A stretch of 61,731 nucleotides of DNA from Bacteroidales bacterium (GCA_024689525.1 JAILDI010000018.1:1-61731); one strand, 5' to 3'; positions 12,478-21,080 are shown, counted from the first letter of the stretch. Notes: a model not told the origin generated them from the sequence alone. A program made the numbers and translations.

Positions 12478-13794
12478 TTACACCAGGTCGCAGATAAGTG
12501 TGGCACTGGTAGTGTCTTTTACTCGGACGCGGGCATAGTCGCCCACCTTAAGGTTTCCGGCGGGGAAGACGCACATTTTATTTGTCGATGCGCGCCCGCA
12601 TAACTGTCCGGGATCGCGCTTGGATGTACCCTCGACAAGCACTTCCAGTTCTTTGCCGATGTCCCGGCGATAGCTCTCCAGCCCCTTGCGGTTCTGTAGT
12701 TCGATTATCTCGTTCAGACGGCGCGTCTTCTCCTCCGGCGGTACATCGTCCGGGTAATTGCGTGCGGCCAGTGTGCCGGGGCGCTCCGAGTAGGCAAACA
12801 TGAAGGCCCAGTCGAAACCCACCTGGTCCATCAGCGACAGTGTGTCTCGATGGTCTTCCTCGGTTTCCGAGCAGAAACCGGCGATGACGTCGGTGGTGAG
12901 GCCGCAGTCAGGGATGATGCTGCGGATCTTGGCGACCCGCTCCAAATACCACTCGCGGCTGTATTTGCGGCGCATCTTCTCCAGCAGGCGGGTGCTGCCG
13001 CTCTGCACGGGAAGGTGAATGTGCTTGCAGATGTTGGGGTAGGCGGCCATCGTCTCGATAACCTCGTCGGAAATGTCCTTGGGGTGCGACGTGGAGAACC
13101 GCACGCGCAACGACGGGTCGATTTCCGCCACCATACGCAGCAGAGCGGCGAAATTCACGGTTTCATCGGCGCTCTTCCACAGGTAGCTGTCCACGTTCTG
13201 GCCAAGCAGGGTCACCTCCTTATAGCCGCGCTGAAACATGTCGCAAGCCTCGCGCACGATGGAGTGCGCATCCCTGGAGCGCTCCGCCCCACGGGTATAA
13301 GGCACAACGCAGTATGAGCACACGTTGTTGCAGCCGCGCATAATCGAAATGAAAGCCGACACCCCGTTGCGGTCCGTCCGCACCGGCGTGATATCGGCAT
13401 ATGTCTCATCGCGGGAAAGCAGCACATCGATCTGCGGGCTATTGGGGCTGATTGCCTCCAGCAGGCGTGGCAGCGAACGATAAGCATCCGGGCCCACCAC
13501 CAAATCGACCTTATGGGTCTCCAGCAGGGCGTCCTTCAGGCGCTCCGCCATACAGCCCACAATACCCACAAGCGTCCCGGGCCTCTTTTTGCGCTGGATA
13601 TTGAACTGCTCGATACGGCCCCAGATGCGCTGCTCCGCATTATCCCGCACCGAACATGTATTGGCCATAATCAAATCGGCCTCCTCCATTTCCAGCGTCC
13701 TGACGTATCCTGCCTTCTCCAGAATCGCGAAAATGACTTCAGTGTCATTCACGTTCATCTGGCACCCGTATGTCTCGATATATACTTTTTTCAT
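12478..13794 (-). CDS. miaB: tRNA-2-methylthio-N6-dimethylallyladenosine synthase MiaB
   Basis: 438-residue radical-SAM methylthiotransferase acting on A37 of tRNAs that read UNN codons. It has the N-terminal UPF0004 domain with three cluster cysteines (YGCQMN, NTCSVR, VGCMAE), the radical-SAM triad RGCNNVCSYC at about 154-162, and a C-terminal TRAM domain. ATG at 13794 is preferred over the TTG at 13800 because the family begins MKKVYIETYGC; the S4-domain gene ends 2 nt upstream. It is the last gene of the minus-strand run radC-upp-manA-like-S4-miaB and faces the lolA-like gene convergently with 36 nt between stops and no obvious terminator. Confidence 0.96.
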   Translation of the reverse strand: MKKVYIETYGCQMNVNDTEVIFAILEKAGYVRTLEMEEADLIMANTCSVRDNAEQRIWGRIEQFNIQRKKRPGTLVGIVGCMAERLKDALLETHKVDLVVGPDAYRSLPRLLEAISPNSPQIDVLLSRDETYADITPVRTDRNGVSAFISIMRGCNNVCSYCVVPYTRGAERSRDAHSIVREACDMFQRGYKEVTLLGQNVDSYLWKSADETVNFAALLRMVAEIDPSLRVRFSTSHPKDISDEVIETMAAYPNICKHIHLPVQSGSTRLLEKMRRKYSREWYLERVAKIRSIIPDCGLTTDVIAGFCSETEEDHRDTLSLMDQVGFDWAFMFAYSERPGTLAARNYPDDVPPEEKTRRLNEIIELQNRKGLESYRRDIGKELEVLVEGTSKRDPGQLCGRASTNKMCVFPAGNLKVGDYARVRVKDTTSATLICDLV

Positions 13795-13796
13795 AA

Positions 13797-14201
13797 TCAA
13801 TCCTCGTCATCATCCACGCTGAAGTCGATGGCATCCCACATGTGCTCGATTTCGCGGCGGTCTTTCTTCGTGGGCCGGCCGGCTCCGCGGTCGCGGGAGA
13901 TGAAGAACGTCTCAACCGGGGCGCGGAGTTTCTGCATCTCGGATTCGGGGGTGAGGTTTTCCGCAAAGTCGGGTACCAGTTTGGCGCCCACACGGTTATC
14001 CACGGGTCTTATCACTTTGTATGTGAACATCACGGCGCCTTTGCGCACTTGAATAACATCTCCCGCAGATACGGCACGGGAGGGTTTGGCGTTCGCGTTT
14101 CCAACCTTCACGCGGCCGCCTTTGCAGGCTTCAGTTGCGTCACTGCGGGTTTTGAAAACCCTTATCGCCCACAGGTATTTGTCTATTCTGCAGTCGTCCA
14201 T
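13797..14201 (-). CDS. S4-domain RNA-binding protein, Hsp15 (HslR) type
   Basis: 134 residues. The S4 RNA-binding fold is at the N-terminus (RIDKYLWAIRVFKTRSDA, then GGRVKVGNANAKPSRAVSAGD), with a charged tail ending in Asp/Glu. In Escherichia coli Hsp15 binds stalled 50S subunits with nascent chains after heat shock and helps recycle them; the same role is likely but not shown. The start overlaps the end of the manA-like gene by 19 nt, and its stop is 2 nt before miaB, so it is translated within that operon. Confidence 0.88.
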   Translation of the reverse strand: MDDCRIDKYLWAIRVFKTRSDATEACKGGRVKVGNANAKPSRAVSAGDVIQVRKGAVMFTYKVIRPVDNRVGAKLVPDFAENLTPESEMQKLRAPVETFFISRDRGAGRPTKKDRREIEHMWDAIDFSVDDDED

Positions 14202-15103
14202 GGCTGTTCCTCCGGAATTTTGTCCACCGTTACTTCAAGTGCTTCTGCTCCGTCGGCCCCTGGCGTAAGATGCCAGGAGAGCACATCGGCCGGAACCAGA
14301 ACCGCGCCGCCCTCGCCCACTTTGCAGCCGTCCACATCCAGCGAGCCCTTCAGGCACACATACAGCCGGAAGCTGTCCCCGTCCGGGGCTTCCACGCCCG
14401 AGGGCACTGTGATATCCAGCTTGCGCACGCGCATCTGCGGCACCGTCACCGGGAACTGCGTTTCCAGGGAACCCGCAGCATGGAAGTCAATGATGTCGAA
14501 GGCTTCCTCCAGGTGGATTTCCCTGTCCGACGGTTCCCACTCATGCAGGCGGAACCACAGTTCCGATGCCTCTGCTATCTCAAGGAGTTTTACATTTGCA
14601 GCTGCGTGAACCGTGCCGGGAGGAATCAGGAACACCTGTCCCGGGTGGGGTTTCACCTCGCGGAGAAGTCCCTCCACTTCGCCGGTGCCGCACTTCTCAT
14701 AGAACTCAGCAGCCGATACGTCGCGGCGGAAGCCAAGGTACAGGCGCGAGTCCTTATCGGCCTCCAGAACATACCAGAGGGCGGTTTTTCCAAGCGAGTC
14801 GTAGCGCTCCAGGCCGGTTACATCATCGGCATTCACATGCAGGGAGGTACGGCCCTTCACGTCCAGGCGCTTCACCATCACGGGGAACTGGGTGCCATAC
14901 GCGTCAAACGCATTCTCCCCGGAGATGCGCTCCAGGTAGGTTTCCATCAGCTCGCTTATGGTGTTGCCTCCCAGGATGCCTTCCGCGGCAAGGGAGTCCA
15001 CGAAGCCAAGATCGGCCAGGACATATTCTGCGCTGCCCCAGGGCATATCCACCCTGTCCGGCAGAAAACGCAGCGGTTCAAGTTTTATTTCGTCGTAGTC
15101 CAT
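14183..15103 (-). CDS. Class I mannose-6-phosphate isomerase-like cupin
   Basis: 306 residues resembling ManA, which interconverts mannose-6-P and fructose-6-P with a zinc ion. ATG at 15103 is used; an upstream in-frame extension would run into upp. The cupin hallmarks IPPGTVHAA and the preceding GKTALWYVLEAD are present. However the usual zinc-site segment (QVHPDD) is replaced by HVNADD at 89-94, and the Glu of the common GKTE.WY motif is Ala108. Three of four expected ligands are therefore changed, so activity or metal use may differ. It sits between upp and an S4-domain gene, neither in mannose metabolism. Fold call is good; substrate is uncertain. Confidence 0.78.
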   Translation of the reverse strand: MDYDEIKLEPLRFLPDRVDMPWGSAEYVLADLGFVDSLAAEGILGGNTISELMETYLERISGENAFDAYGTQFPVMVKRLDVKGRTSLHVNADDVTGLERYDSLGKTALWYVLEADKDSRLYLGFRRDVSAAEFYEKCGTGEVEGLLREVKPHPGQVFLIPPGTVHAAANVKLLEIAEASELWFRLHEWEPSDREIHLEEAFDIIDFHAAGSLETQFPVTVPQMRVRKLDITVPSGVEAPDGDSFRLYVCLKGSLDVDGCKVGEGGAVLVPADVLSWHLTPGADGAEALEVTVDKIPEEQPWTTAE

Positions 15104-15125
15104 TGAAGAATCGGGTTTCGGAAGC

Positions 15126-15779
15126 CTAGAGCTTGTCGCCGTAGGCAAGGTCGCCGGCATCGCCCAGGCCGGGGACGATGTAGCTATGGCCGGTGAGTTC
15201 CTCGTCGATGGCGCCTACCCAGAGGGTCACTTCGTCGCCAAGGCGCTGGCCAAGATAGTCCACCGCGTAATGGCTGGCTATGGGCGTGGCGATGTGGATG
15301 TGGGCGGGTTCGCCGCCGTCCTCGCGCAGTTTGCGGATTACCACCTCCACGGAAGCGCCGCTGGCAATCATCGTGTCCGCCAGAATGAGCTGACGGCCCT
15401 CGATTGCGGTTGTGGTGCAGTAGTCCACGTGCATATCGAACCAGTCCCCTTTGCCGTACTTACGGAACACGGCAAGGAACGCGGAGCCCGCCTTATCGAA
15501 GAAGTTGAGCATACCCTGATGCAAGGGCACGCCGGCACGCAAAATCGTGGCCAGAACCACCTGACTGTCGCAAGTTGACACTTCTGCGATGCCCAGCGGA
15601 GTCGTAACCTTTTTCTCGGAATAGTCCAGCACTTTGGAAATTTCGTAAGCGAAAATCTCGCCCACCCTTTCCAGATTGTTTCTGAAACGCAGGCTGTCCT
15701 TCTGGATGCGTATGTCGCGCATTTCGGCGATGAAGTTATTGAGCACTGAGTTGTGCTCACCAAGGTTGACGACTTTCAT
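15126..15779 (-). CDS. upp: Uracil phosphoribosyltransferase
   Basis: 217 residues; salvages uracil with PRPP to UMP in the cytoplasm. Type I PRTase features are present: the PRPP-binding segment LILADTMIASGAS and the C-terminal uracil-binding segment PGLGDAGDLAYG. The Bacteroidota form begins MKVVNLGEHNSVLNNF. A consensus promoter lies between it and radC, so it can be expressed independently of radC, while manA-like, S4 and miaB follow closely downstream. Confidence 0.95.
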   Translation of the reverse strand: MKVVNLGEHNSVLNNFIAEMRDIRIQKDSLRFRNNLERVGEIFAYEISKVLDYSEKKVTTPLGIAEVSTCDSQVVLATILRAGVPLHQGMLNFFDKAGSAFLAVFRKYGKGDWFDMHVDYCTTTAIEGRQLILADTMIASGASVEVVIRKLREDGGEPAHIHIATPIASHYAVDYLGQRLGDEVTLWVGAIDEELTGHSYIVPGLGDAGDLAYGDKL

Positions 15780-15805
15780 TTTCAGGATTATTTAGGTTCC
15801 AAAAA

Positions 15806-15835
15806 CAAATATAGTCATTTTCCACGTAAATCAAA
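15806..15835 (-). promoter_or_regulatory. Promoter for upp
   Basis: On the minus strand TTTG (15835-15832) and TATATTTG (15813-15806) are separated by 18 nt. The -33 box overlaps the last codons of radC. Confidence 0.75.
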
Positions 15836-16532
15836 GAATTTTCCTTCCCGCCCTGTCGAATGCACTGTCCTCCGTGAAGGAGAAGAACCCTTCATCGGCA
15901 ATTACAATATGGTCCAGAAGCTTGATACTGAACGACTTGGTGGCCAGCTGGAGCCGCCTTGTCTCTTCGATGTCGGCCTTCGACGGGATGCAGTCGCCGC
16001 AGGGATGGTTATGGACGATGATGATGGCCGACGCCTGCTTGTCCAGCGCCTTTTTCAGGATTTGCCTTGTGTCGATGACGGTGGAATTCCCTCCCCCCGA
16101 AGTGACCTTCTCCATACCGATGCAACGGCCGTTCTTGTTCAGCATCACCAGCCAGCATTCCTCGTGGTCCAGCCCCTTGAGCCGCGGCACCAGCGCCTCG
16201 TACACCTGGATGGGGGTCGATATCATCGAACCGGGACCCGTTGCCTCCGAAAACGCCCTCCTGCCAAGTTCCATCGCCGCCGCAATAGTGATGGCCTTCG
16301 CTTTGCCGATGCCGGAAAACCGTTCCAGTTCCTCCACGCTCTTGGACCATAGGGCCGATGTCTTCCCCTCGCAGTGGGCCAGCAACTCCTGCCCCACGTC
16401 CACGGCATTCCGTCCGCGCGTGCCCGTACGCAATAGTATTGCAAGGAGTTCCGCGGAGCTGATCGCCTCCGCCCCGCGCTTCATCATTTTCTCCCGGGGC
16501 CTTTCCTCCGGGTATAATTCCTTCATTTTCAT
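15831..16532 (-). CDS. radC: RadC-family JAB/MPN protein
   Basis: 233 residues. The N-terminal helix-hairpin-helix-like region (SVEELERFSGIGKAKA) is followed by the RadC JAMM metalloprotease-like domain with HNHPCGDCIPSKAD and the ligand Glu upstream in HEECWLV. The family was long called a DNA repair protein, but that role is not supported; biochemical function is unknown. I placed the start at 16532 (MKMKELYPEERP) because a promoter-like TATCTTTC lies over the more upstream ATG at 16550. A terminator for the preceding carboxyltransferase gene lies just upstream. Confidence 0.88.
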   Translation of the reverse strand: MKMKELYPEERPREKMMKRGAEAISSAELLAILLRTGTRGRNAVDVGQELLAHCEGKTSALWSKSVEELERFSGIGKAKAITIAAAMELGRRAFSEATGPGSMISTPIQVYEALVPRLKGLDHEECWLVMLNKNGRCIGMEKVTSGGGNSTVIDTRQILKKALDKQASAIIIVHNHPCGDCIPSKADIEETRRLQLATKSFSIKLLDHIVIADEGFFSFTEDSAFDRAGRKIL

Positions 16533-16553
16533 ACCCGAAAGATATGGCATAAA

Positions 16554-16588
16554 AACAAAAAAACAGGCCTCCGGGGAGCGGAGACCTG
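16554..16588 (-). terminator. Rho-independent terminator after the carboxyltransferase gene
   Basis: On the minus strand CAGGTCTCCG pairs with CGGAGGCCTG (one G-T wobble) and is followed by a run of seven T then GTTTTT. It lies 60-90 nt past the stop at 16647 and before radC. Confidence 0.8.
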
Positions 16589-16646
16589 CAGATTTTTATG
16601 TTTTTTATGTCTTTTTCTGTTTTTTAATAACTTTTCTTTATAAAAG

Positions 16647-18431
16647 CTATTGCAGGAGGGCTACGATCTCACCCTTCTCCACTTCGTCGCCCTGTTTTGC
16701 GGTGACGGCTACGATGCGTCCGTCAACTGCGGCGGGCATCTCTTCCATACCGTAGCGGGTCTGGACGTAGCCAACTGCGTCGCCAGCCTTGAAGGCGGTG
16801 CCAACAGTGGGGGCGGTGGAGGGGCCGTCCACATCGACCTGCCAGAGCATCTGGCCCTTTGCAGGGGCCTGGACGGGCGTTGCCTTGGGATATTTCTGCA
16901 TAAGGGCGTCGATATCGAACTTGGGCATCTCCACCACGGGCCTCTTCACCACGATGGGGGCGCCGGCCTTGGCCTTCATCTCTTCCAGGTCCTTGTTGAA
17001 ACGCTCCTTGGCGATGCCGCTGCGATAATCGCGGTACTGGCGCTCGAACATTGCCATATTCAGCAGTTCCTCGTCGTCCTCGCCACAGTCCCAGCCTTCG
17101 TCCTTCATCATCTGACGGAACTTGGGAAGTTCGTTAGGATACATATCTTGAGGGTTGCCGGTGTAGAACTCCATTCCGTTCTTCTTTGCCAGGTCCACGA
17201 TCTCCGGAGCCAGTTCGCCGGGGAGTTTGCCCATCTTGCCCAGGATCATACCCCAGGTGTCCTTGTCGATGGTGGTCCAGCGGGGCTTGTCGTTGAGCAT
17301 ATTGAACAGGTTCATAAGGGCGGTGTTCTTCACATACTGGCTGAACGGGGTCACGAGCGGCGGGTAGCCGAGGCGGGGCCATACGTATTCCACCTCTTCG
17401 AACAGTTTCACCATCAGGGTGTCCAGGCTCATCTCAGGACGGCCGTGGGCGCGCTGGGCGGCGTTGATTGCGCCCTGGAAGCCGCGCAGGTCGGCCATCA
17501 TTGACCCCATCATACCGCCGGGAAGGCCGCAGCCCACCAGCAGGGAGGTCATCTGGGAGTTGGACGGGAGAATCCAGTAGCCCAGGAAGTCGTCGATGAA
17601 TTCCTGAGTGAGGCGGCGCACCTCCATATAGGCGTCCATGTTGATGTCTTTCACCTGGAATCCGTCGGCCTTCATCATCTGCTGGATGGTGATTACGTCC
17701 GGGTGGACCTTACCCCATGAAAGGGGTTCGACGGCCACGTCCAGATAGTCGGCTCCGGCACGGGCCACTTCCAGCATCGATGCAGGAGAGAAGCCGGGGC
17801 CTGTATGTCCGTGGTACTGGACCTTGATTTCCGGATGGGCCTTCTTGATGCCGGCCACAATCTGTCCCAGTTCGGTGGGACGGCCGACGCCGGCCATATC
17901 CTTAAGGCAGATTTCCTCCGTGCCGTACTCCACAAGTTTGTCCACCAGGTTGAGATAATATTCAACCGTGTGCACGGGAGAATGGGTGATGGAAAGGGCC
18001 GCCTGGGAAATCATTCCCGCCTTCTTCGCATACTCGATGGAAAGTTTGAGGTTGCGGTGGTCGTTCAGGCCGCAGAAGGACCTGGCTATATCCGTGCCCT
18101 GCTTTTTCTTCACCTTGAACATAAGTTCGCGCACGTCCGCGGGAACGGGGTTCATGCGGATGGCGTTAAGGCCGCGTTCAAGCATATGGGTCTGGATTCC
18201 CGCCTTGCGGAGGGGGGCCGTCCACTTACGGACCGACACGTTGGGATTCTCTCCGTACAGCAGGTTCACCTGCTCGAAAGCGCCGCCGTTTGTTTCCACA
18301 CGGTCGAAGCATCCCATATCCACGATTGCGGGCGCAACCCTCACCAACTGGTCTACGCGGGGTTGATATCTGCCAGAACTTTGCCACATATCCCTGTACA
18401 CCAGGGAGAACTTAATTTCTCTTTTAGCCAT
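16647..18431 (-). CDS. Oxaloacetate decarboxylase alpha / pyruvate carboxylase B-like carboxyltransferase with degenerate biotinyl domain
   Basis: 594 residues. The N-terminal carboxyltransferase TIM barrel has RD..Q (FSLVYRDMWQSS), the likely carbamylated lysine in CLKDMAGVGRP and the metal histidines HGHTG. A conserved carboxylase domain follows, then a C-terminal biotinyl/lipoyl-like domain (~515-594). Where homologs have AMKM with the biotinylated lysine, this protein reads RYGMEEMPAAVDG (Y560, G561), with no lysine nearby; I verified this in the DNA. It therefore probably cannot carry biotin itself and would need a separate biotin carrier or work without one. It has its own promoter and terminator, so it forms a single-gene unit. 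The C-terminal carrier lysine is clearly absent; the consequence is inference. Confidence 0.87.
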   Translation of the reverse strand: MAKREIKFSLVYRDMWQSSGRYQPRVDQLVRVAPAIVDMGCFDRVETNGGAFEQVNLLYGENPNVSVRKWTAPLRKAGIQTHMLERGLNAIRMNPVPADVRELMFKVKKKQGTDIARSFCGLNDHRNLKLSIEYAKKAGMISQAALSITHSPVHTVEYYLNLVDKLVEYGTEEICLKDMAGVGRPTELGQIVAGIKKAHPEIKVQYHGHTGPGFSPASMLEVARAGADYLDVAVEPLSWGKVHPDVITIQQMMKADGFQVKDINMDAYMEVRRLTQEFIDDFLGYWILPSNSQMTSLLVGCGLPGGMMGSMMADLRGFQGAINAAQRAHGRPEMSLDTLMVKLFEEVEYVWPRLGYPPLVTPFSQYVKNTALMNLFNMLNDKPRWTTIDKDTWGMILGKMGKLPGELAPEIVDLAKKNGMEFYTGNPQDMYPNELPKFRQMMKDEGWDCGEDDEELLNMAMFERQYRDYRSGIAKERFNKDLEEMKAKAGAPIVVKRPVVEMPKFDIDALMQKYPKATPVQAPAKGQMLWQVDVDGPSTAPTVGTAFKAGDAVGYVQTRYGMEEMPAAVDGRIVAVTAKQGDEVEKGEIVALLQ

Positions 18432-18451
18432 AGCCTTAATGATATATCATG

Positions 18452-18482
18452 CAAATATACTGAATTTGTATTTCATCTGCAA
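18452..18482 (-). promoter_or_regulatory. Promoter for the carboxyltransferase gene
   Basis: Minus strand TATATTTG at 18459-18452 and TTG at 18482-18480, 20 nt apart; 20 nt before the ATG. Confidence 0.75.
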
Positions 18483-18507
18483 GGAGAGGACAAAGGATGG
18501 CACAGGA

Positions 18508-18539
18508 TTTTCACATTAGAGAAAAAAAGACTATCTTTG
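18508..18539 (+). promoter_or_regulatory. Promoter for lipoprotein-SPOR-rpoN operon
   Basis: TTTT at 18508-18511 (imperfect -33) and TATCTTTG at 18532-18539, 20 nt apart. The ATG at 18550 is only 10 nt past the -7 box, so the transcript would have a very short leader. Confidence 0.6.
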
Positions 18540-18549
18540 TGAATCAAAG

Positions 18550-19029
18550 ATGAAGAGATTTTTGCACATATTGCTCCGGATGGTGCTTGCGGTCGGCGTG
18601 GCTGCAAGCGTGTGCAGCTGCGATCTGTGCAAGATCAAGAACATCGATGTCAGCTCGTTCGGCATCAAGTATATCGTCCCCACTTCGGTCAATTCCCTCA
18701 GCGGAGTTCTCCTCCTGGGGGTCGATAATCCGTCGATGTCCTTCACCCTGTCGAACCTGGACGGGGTGATCAAGTGCGACGGAAAACCCATCCTGTACGT
18801 CACCGCCACGGAGCTTCCCGTCCAGCGGCACACGGTACAGGTCTATGAACTGCCCTGCACCGTAACTCTGGTGGAGGGCGTGTCGTACCTGGACATCGTC
18901 AAGATCGTGGCCAGGAGGGCATCGACCCTTGAAGGGCTCACGGCGGATGCCGACCTGCACGTAAAACTGAAAACAGGAAAGGGCAGGACCATAACCATTA
19001 AGGACCTGGACCTTTCACAATTCTCATAG
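18550..19029 (+). CDS. Putative lipoprotein of unknown function (LEA-like beta fold suggested)
   Basis: 159 residues. The N-terminus is a signal peptide ending in a lipobox-like SVCSC, so an outer- or inner-membrane lipoprotein is likely. The rest is beta-rich (VDNPSMSFTLSNLDGVIKCD; ITIKDLDLSQFS), reminiscent of LEA-14-type domains in which a conserved NP follows the first strands, but I cannot assign a family firmly. A second possible start (M11) would shorten the signal peptide. It is followed after 6 nt by the SPOR protein and then by rpoN, all probably one operon. Confidence 0.7.
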   Translation: MKRFLHILLRMVLAVGVAASVCSCDLCKIKNIDVSSFGIKYIVPTSVNSLSGVLLLGVDNPSMSFTLSNLDGVIKCDGKPILYVTATELPVQRHTVQVYELPCTVTLVEGVSYLDIVKIVARRASTLEGLTADADLHVKLKTGKGRTITIKDLDLSQFS

Positions 19030-19035
19030 ACGGTT

Positions 19036-19527
19036 ATGAAAAGAATCATCATACTGGCTGTTGCACTGGTTCTGGGCTGCGTTTCGCTCAAGGCCCAGGA
19101 GATAGTGACGGAGGAAGAGCGCACGGATTCCCTGAATACTCTCTCCACCGTCGTGGACACGGTACTTCTGGGCAAGGACATCCTCACCGTCATCGGCCCC
19201 GGAGTAACCATCATCCAGTCGGAGGCTCTCAAGGAGGCCTTTGCGAAATACATCCGCACGAACGCTTCAAAGCCTATGATGGGCTACAGGATCAGGGTGT
19301 TTTTCGACAGCGGCCAGAATGCGCGCTCAAAATCGTCCCAGGTGGTCTACCAACTGCGCAAGGCCTATCCGGAAATGGGCGTGTACCAGAATTTCGACAG
19401 CCCCAACTACATTGTCTTCCTCGGGGACTTCCGCACAAGGCACGAAGCCATGCGCACCTACAATGAGGTGAAGACAATGTACCCCACGGCTATGATAATG
19501 AGGCAGAACATCAATTACGCCAGGTAG
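19036..19527 (+). CDS. SPOR-domain secreted protein
   Basis: 163 residues with a signal peptide (MKRIIILAVALVLGCVSLKAQ). The C-terminal ~75 residues (YRIRVFFDSGQNARSKSSQV...FRTRHEAMRTYNEVKTMYP) match the SPOR fold, which binds denuded peptidoglycan at division sites. It is short, without a catalytic domain. Position between a lipoprotein and rpoN is a conserved-looking operon; a role in the cell envelope at the septum is by family knowledge. Confidence 0.82.
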   Translation: MKRIIILAVALVLGCVSLKAQEIVTEEERTDSLNTLSTVVDTVLLGKDILTVIGPGVTIIQSEALKEAFAKYIRTNASKPMMGYRIRVFFDSGQNARSKSSQVVYQLRKAYPEMGVYQNFDSPNYIVFLGDFRTRHEAMRTYNEVKTMYPTAMIMRQNINYAR

Positions 19528-19529
19528 CT

Positions 19530-20990
19530 ATGGACATCAAGCAGGGACTCGAACAAAAACTTCAGCAGAAGCTCTCACCGCTCCAGATCCAGACCATCAA
19601 GCTGATCGAGATGCCGGTGCAGGCCCTGGAGCAGCACGTGCGCGAGGTGATGAACGACAATCCCGTGCTTGACGATACCGCCCCCTCCGGCGGCGACGAC
19701 GACGGTCCCAAGGATATGTCCATCTCCGAGATGGAGGACCGCGAGAACAGCGGCGGGTCCATGGAGGAGAACTACACCCCCTATCAGGACGACGACCCCA
19801 CCCCCTATTACAACCGCAGCATCAACAACTGGGGCAAGGATCCCAGGCCTGAATACAACACCTTCTCCGTAAAGCAGAGCTTCACCCAGAGCCTGATGGA
19901 GCAGCTGGGATATCGACACCTGAACGAGCACCAGCGCACCGTCGCCTCCTTCATCATCGGCTCCCTGGACGATGACGGCTATCTGCGCAGGGACGTCGAA
20001 GCCCTTGTGGACGACCTTGCCTTCCGCGCCAACGTGGAAAGCACCCCGGAGGAAGTGGAGGCGATGCTGCAGATCATCCAGCAGTTCGAGCCCTCCGGCG
20101 TGGGCGCCCGCGACCTTCGCGAATGCCTCATCATCCAGCTCGAGGACAAGAAACAGAGCGACAACGTGCGCGTTGCCCTGCGCATCCTGAAGGACAGTTT
20201 CGACGACTTCAAGAACCGCCACTTCCAGAAGATAATGAACCGCTATCATCTGAGTGCCGATCAGCTGAAAGCCGCGATGGAGGAGATCCGCAAGCTGAAT
20301 CCCTCCCCCGGCGGACAGATCGACGACAGCTACTCGGACCAGGCGCAGCAGATCATCCCTGATTTCCAGCTGGACTACGAAAACGGCCGCTTCACCCTCA
20401 CGATGCCACGCTTCTCCATCCCCGAACTCCACATCAACCACAAGTATGCGGAGATTATGGAAAACGGCAAGTACACGCAGGACCGCGCACAGAAGGAGGC
20501 AGCCATCTTCGTGAAGCAGAAACTGGACTCGGCAAAGTGGTTCATCGAAGCCCTCCGCCAGCGCCAGAACACGCTGGAAAGCACGATGAAAGCCATCATC
20601 GAGTACCAGGAAGAGTACTTCAAGGACGGTGACGAATCCTCCCTCAAACCCATGGTGCTCAAGGACATAGCCGAAAAGACCGGCTTCGACATCAGCACCA
20701 TCTCCCGCGTGGTGAACTCCAAGTGGATCGAAACCCACTTCGGCATCTTCCCCCTCAAGTACTTCTTCTCCGAAGGCCTTGAAAACAAGGACGGCGAGGA
20801 AGTGAGCACCCGCGAAATCAAAAAAGTTCTCAGGGAGCTTGTGGATAACGAAGACAAACACCAGCCCCTCACCGACGACGAACTCGTGGACGAACTTGGC
20901 AAGCGCGGCTACAAAGTGGCCCGCCGCACCATCGCCAAATACCGCTCCCAACTCGACATCGCCAAAGCCCGCCTCCGCCGCGAACTCTAA
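19530..20990 (+). CDS. rpoN: RNA polymerase sigma-54 factor
   Basis: 486 residues. Region I is Gln/Leu-rich (LEQKLQQKLSPLQIQTIKLIEMPVQALEQ), region II is acidic, the core-binding and helix-turn-helix regions follow (DIAEKTGFDISTISRVVNSKW), and the RpoN box near the C-terminus reads ARRTIAKYRSQL. This sigma factor recognises -24/-12 promoters and needs an AAA+ activator; no such activator is in this window. It starts 2 nt after the SPOR gene and is followed by a clear terminator. Confidence 0.96.
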   Translation: MDIKQGLEQKLQQKLSPLQIQTIKLIEMPVQALEQHVREVMNDNPVLDDTAPSGGDDDGPKDMSISEMEDRENSGGSMEENYTPYQDDDPTPYYNRSINNWGKDPRPEYNTFSVKQSFTQSLMEQLGYRHLNEHQRTVASFIIGSLDDDGYLRRDVEALVDDLAFRANVESTPEEVEAMLQIIQQFEPSGVGARDLRECLIIQLEDKKQSDNVRVALRILKDSFDDFKNRHFQKIMNRYHLSADQLKAAMEEIRKLNPSPGGQIDDSYSDQAQQIIPDFQLDYENGRFTLTMPRFSIPELHINHKYAEIMENGKYTQDRAQKEAAIFVKQKLDSAKWFIEALRQRQNTLESTMKAIIEYQEEYFKDGDESSLKPMVLKDIAEKTGFDISTISRVVNSKWIETHFGIFPLKYFFSEGLENKDGEEVSTREIKKVLRELVDNEDKHQPLTDDELVDELGKRGYKVARRTIAKYRSQLDIAKARLRREL

Positions 20991-21013
20991 ACTCCATTTA
21001 AAGACACTTGATG

Positions 21014-21039
21014 CCCCGGTCAAATGGCCGGGGGTTTTT
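21014..21039 (+). terminator. Rho-independent terminator after rpoN
   Basis: CCCCGGTC and GGCCGGGG form an 8-bp stem with an AAAT loop, followed by G and TTTTT. It ends the rpoN operon before the mraZ operator. Confidence 0.88.
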
Positions 21040-21080
21040 ATGCCATGTAGGGCCGTGGAGAGGGGGTGTTGAAAAAGTTG

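Noticed and set aside
19575..21023. 482-codon reading frame opposite rpoN
   Set aside because: Low-complexity Val/Leu/Ala/Gly/Asp protein with no domain; shadow of rpoN.
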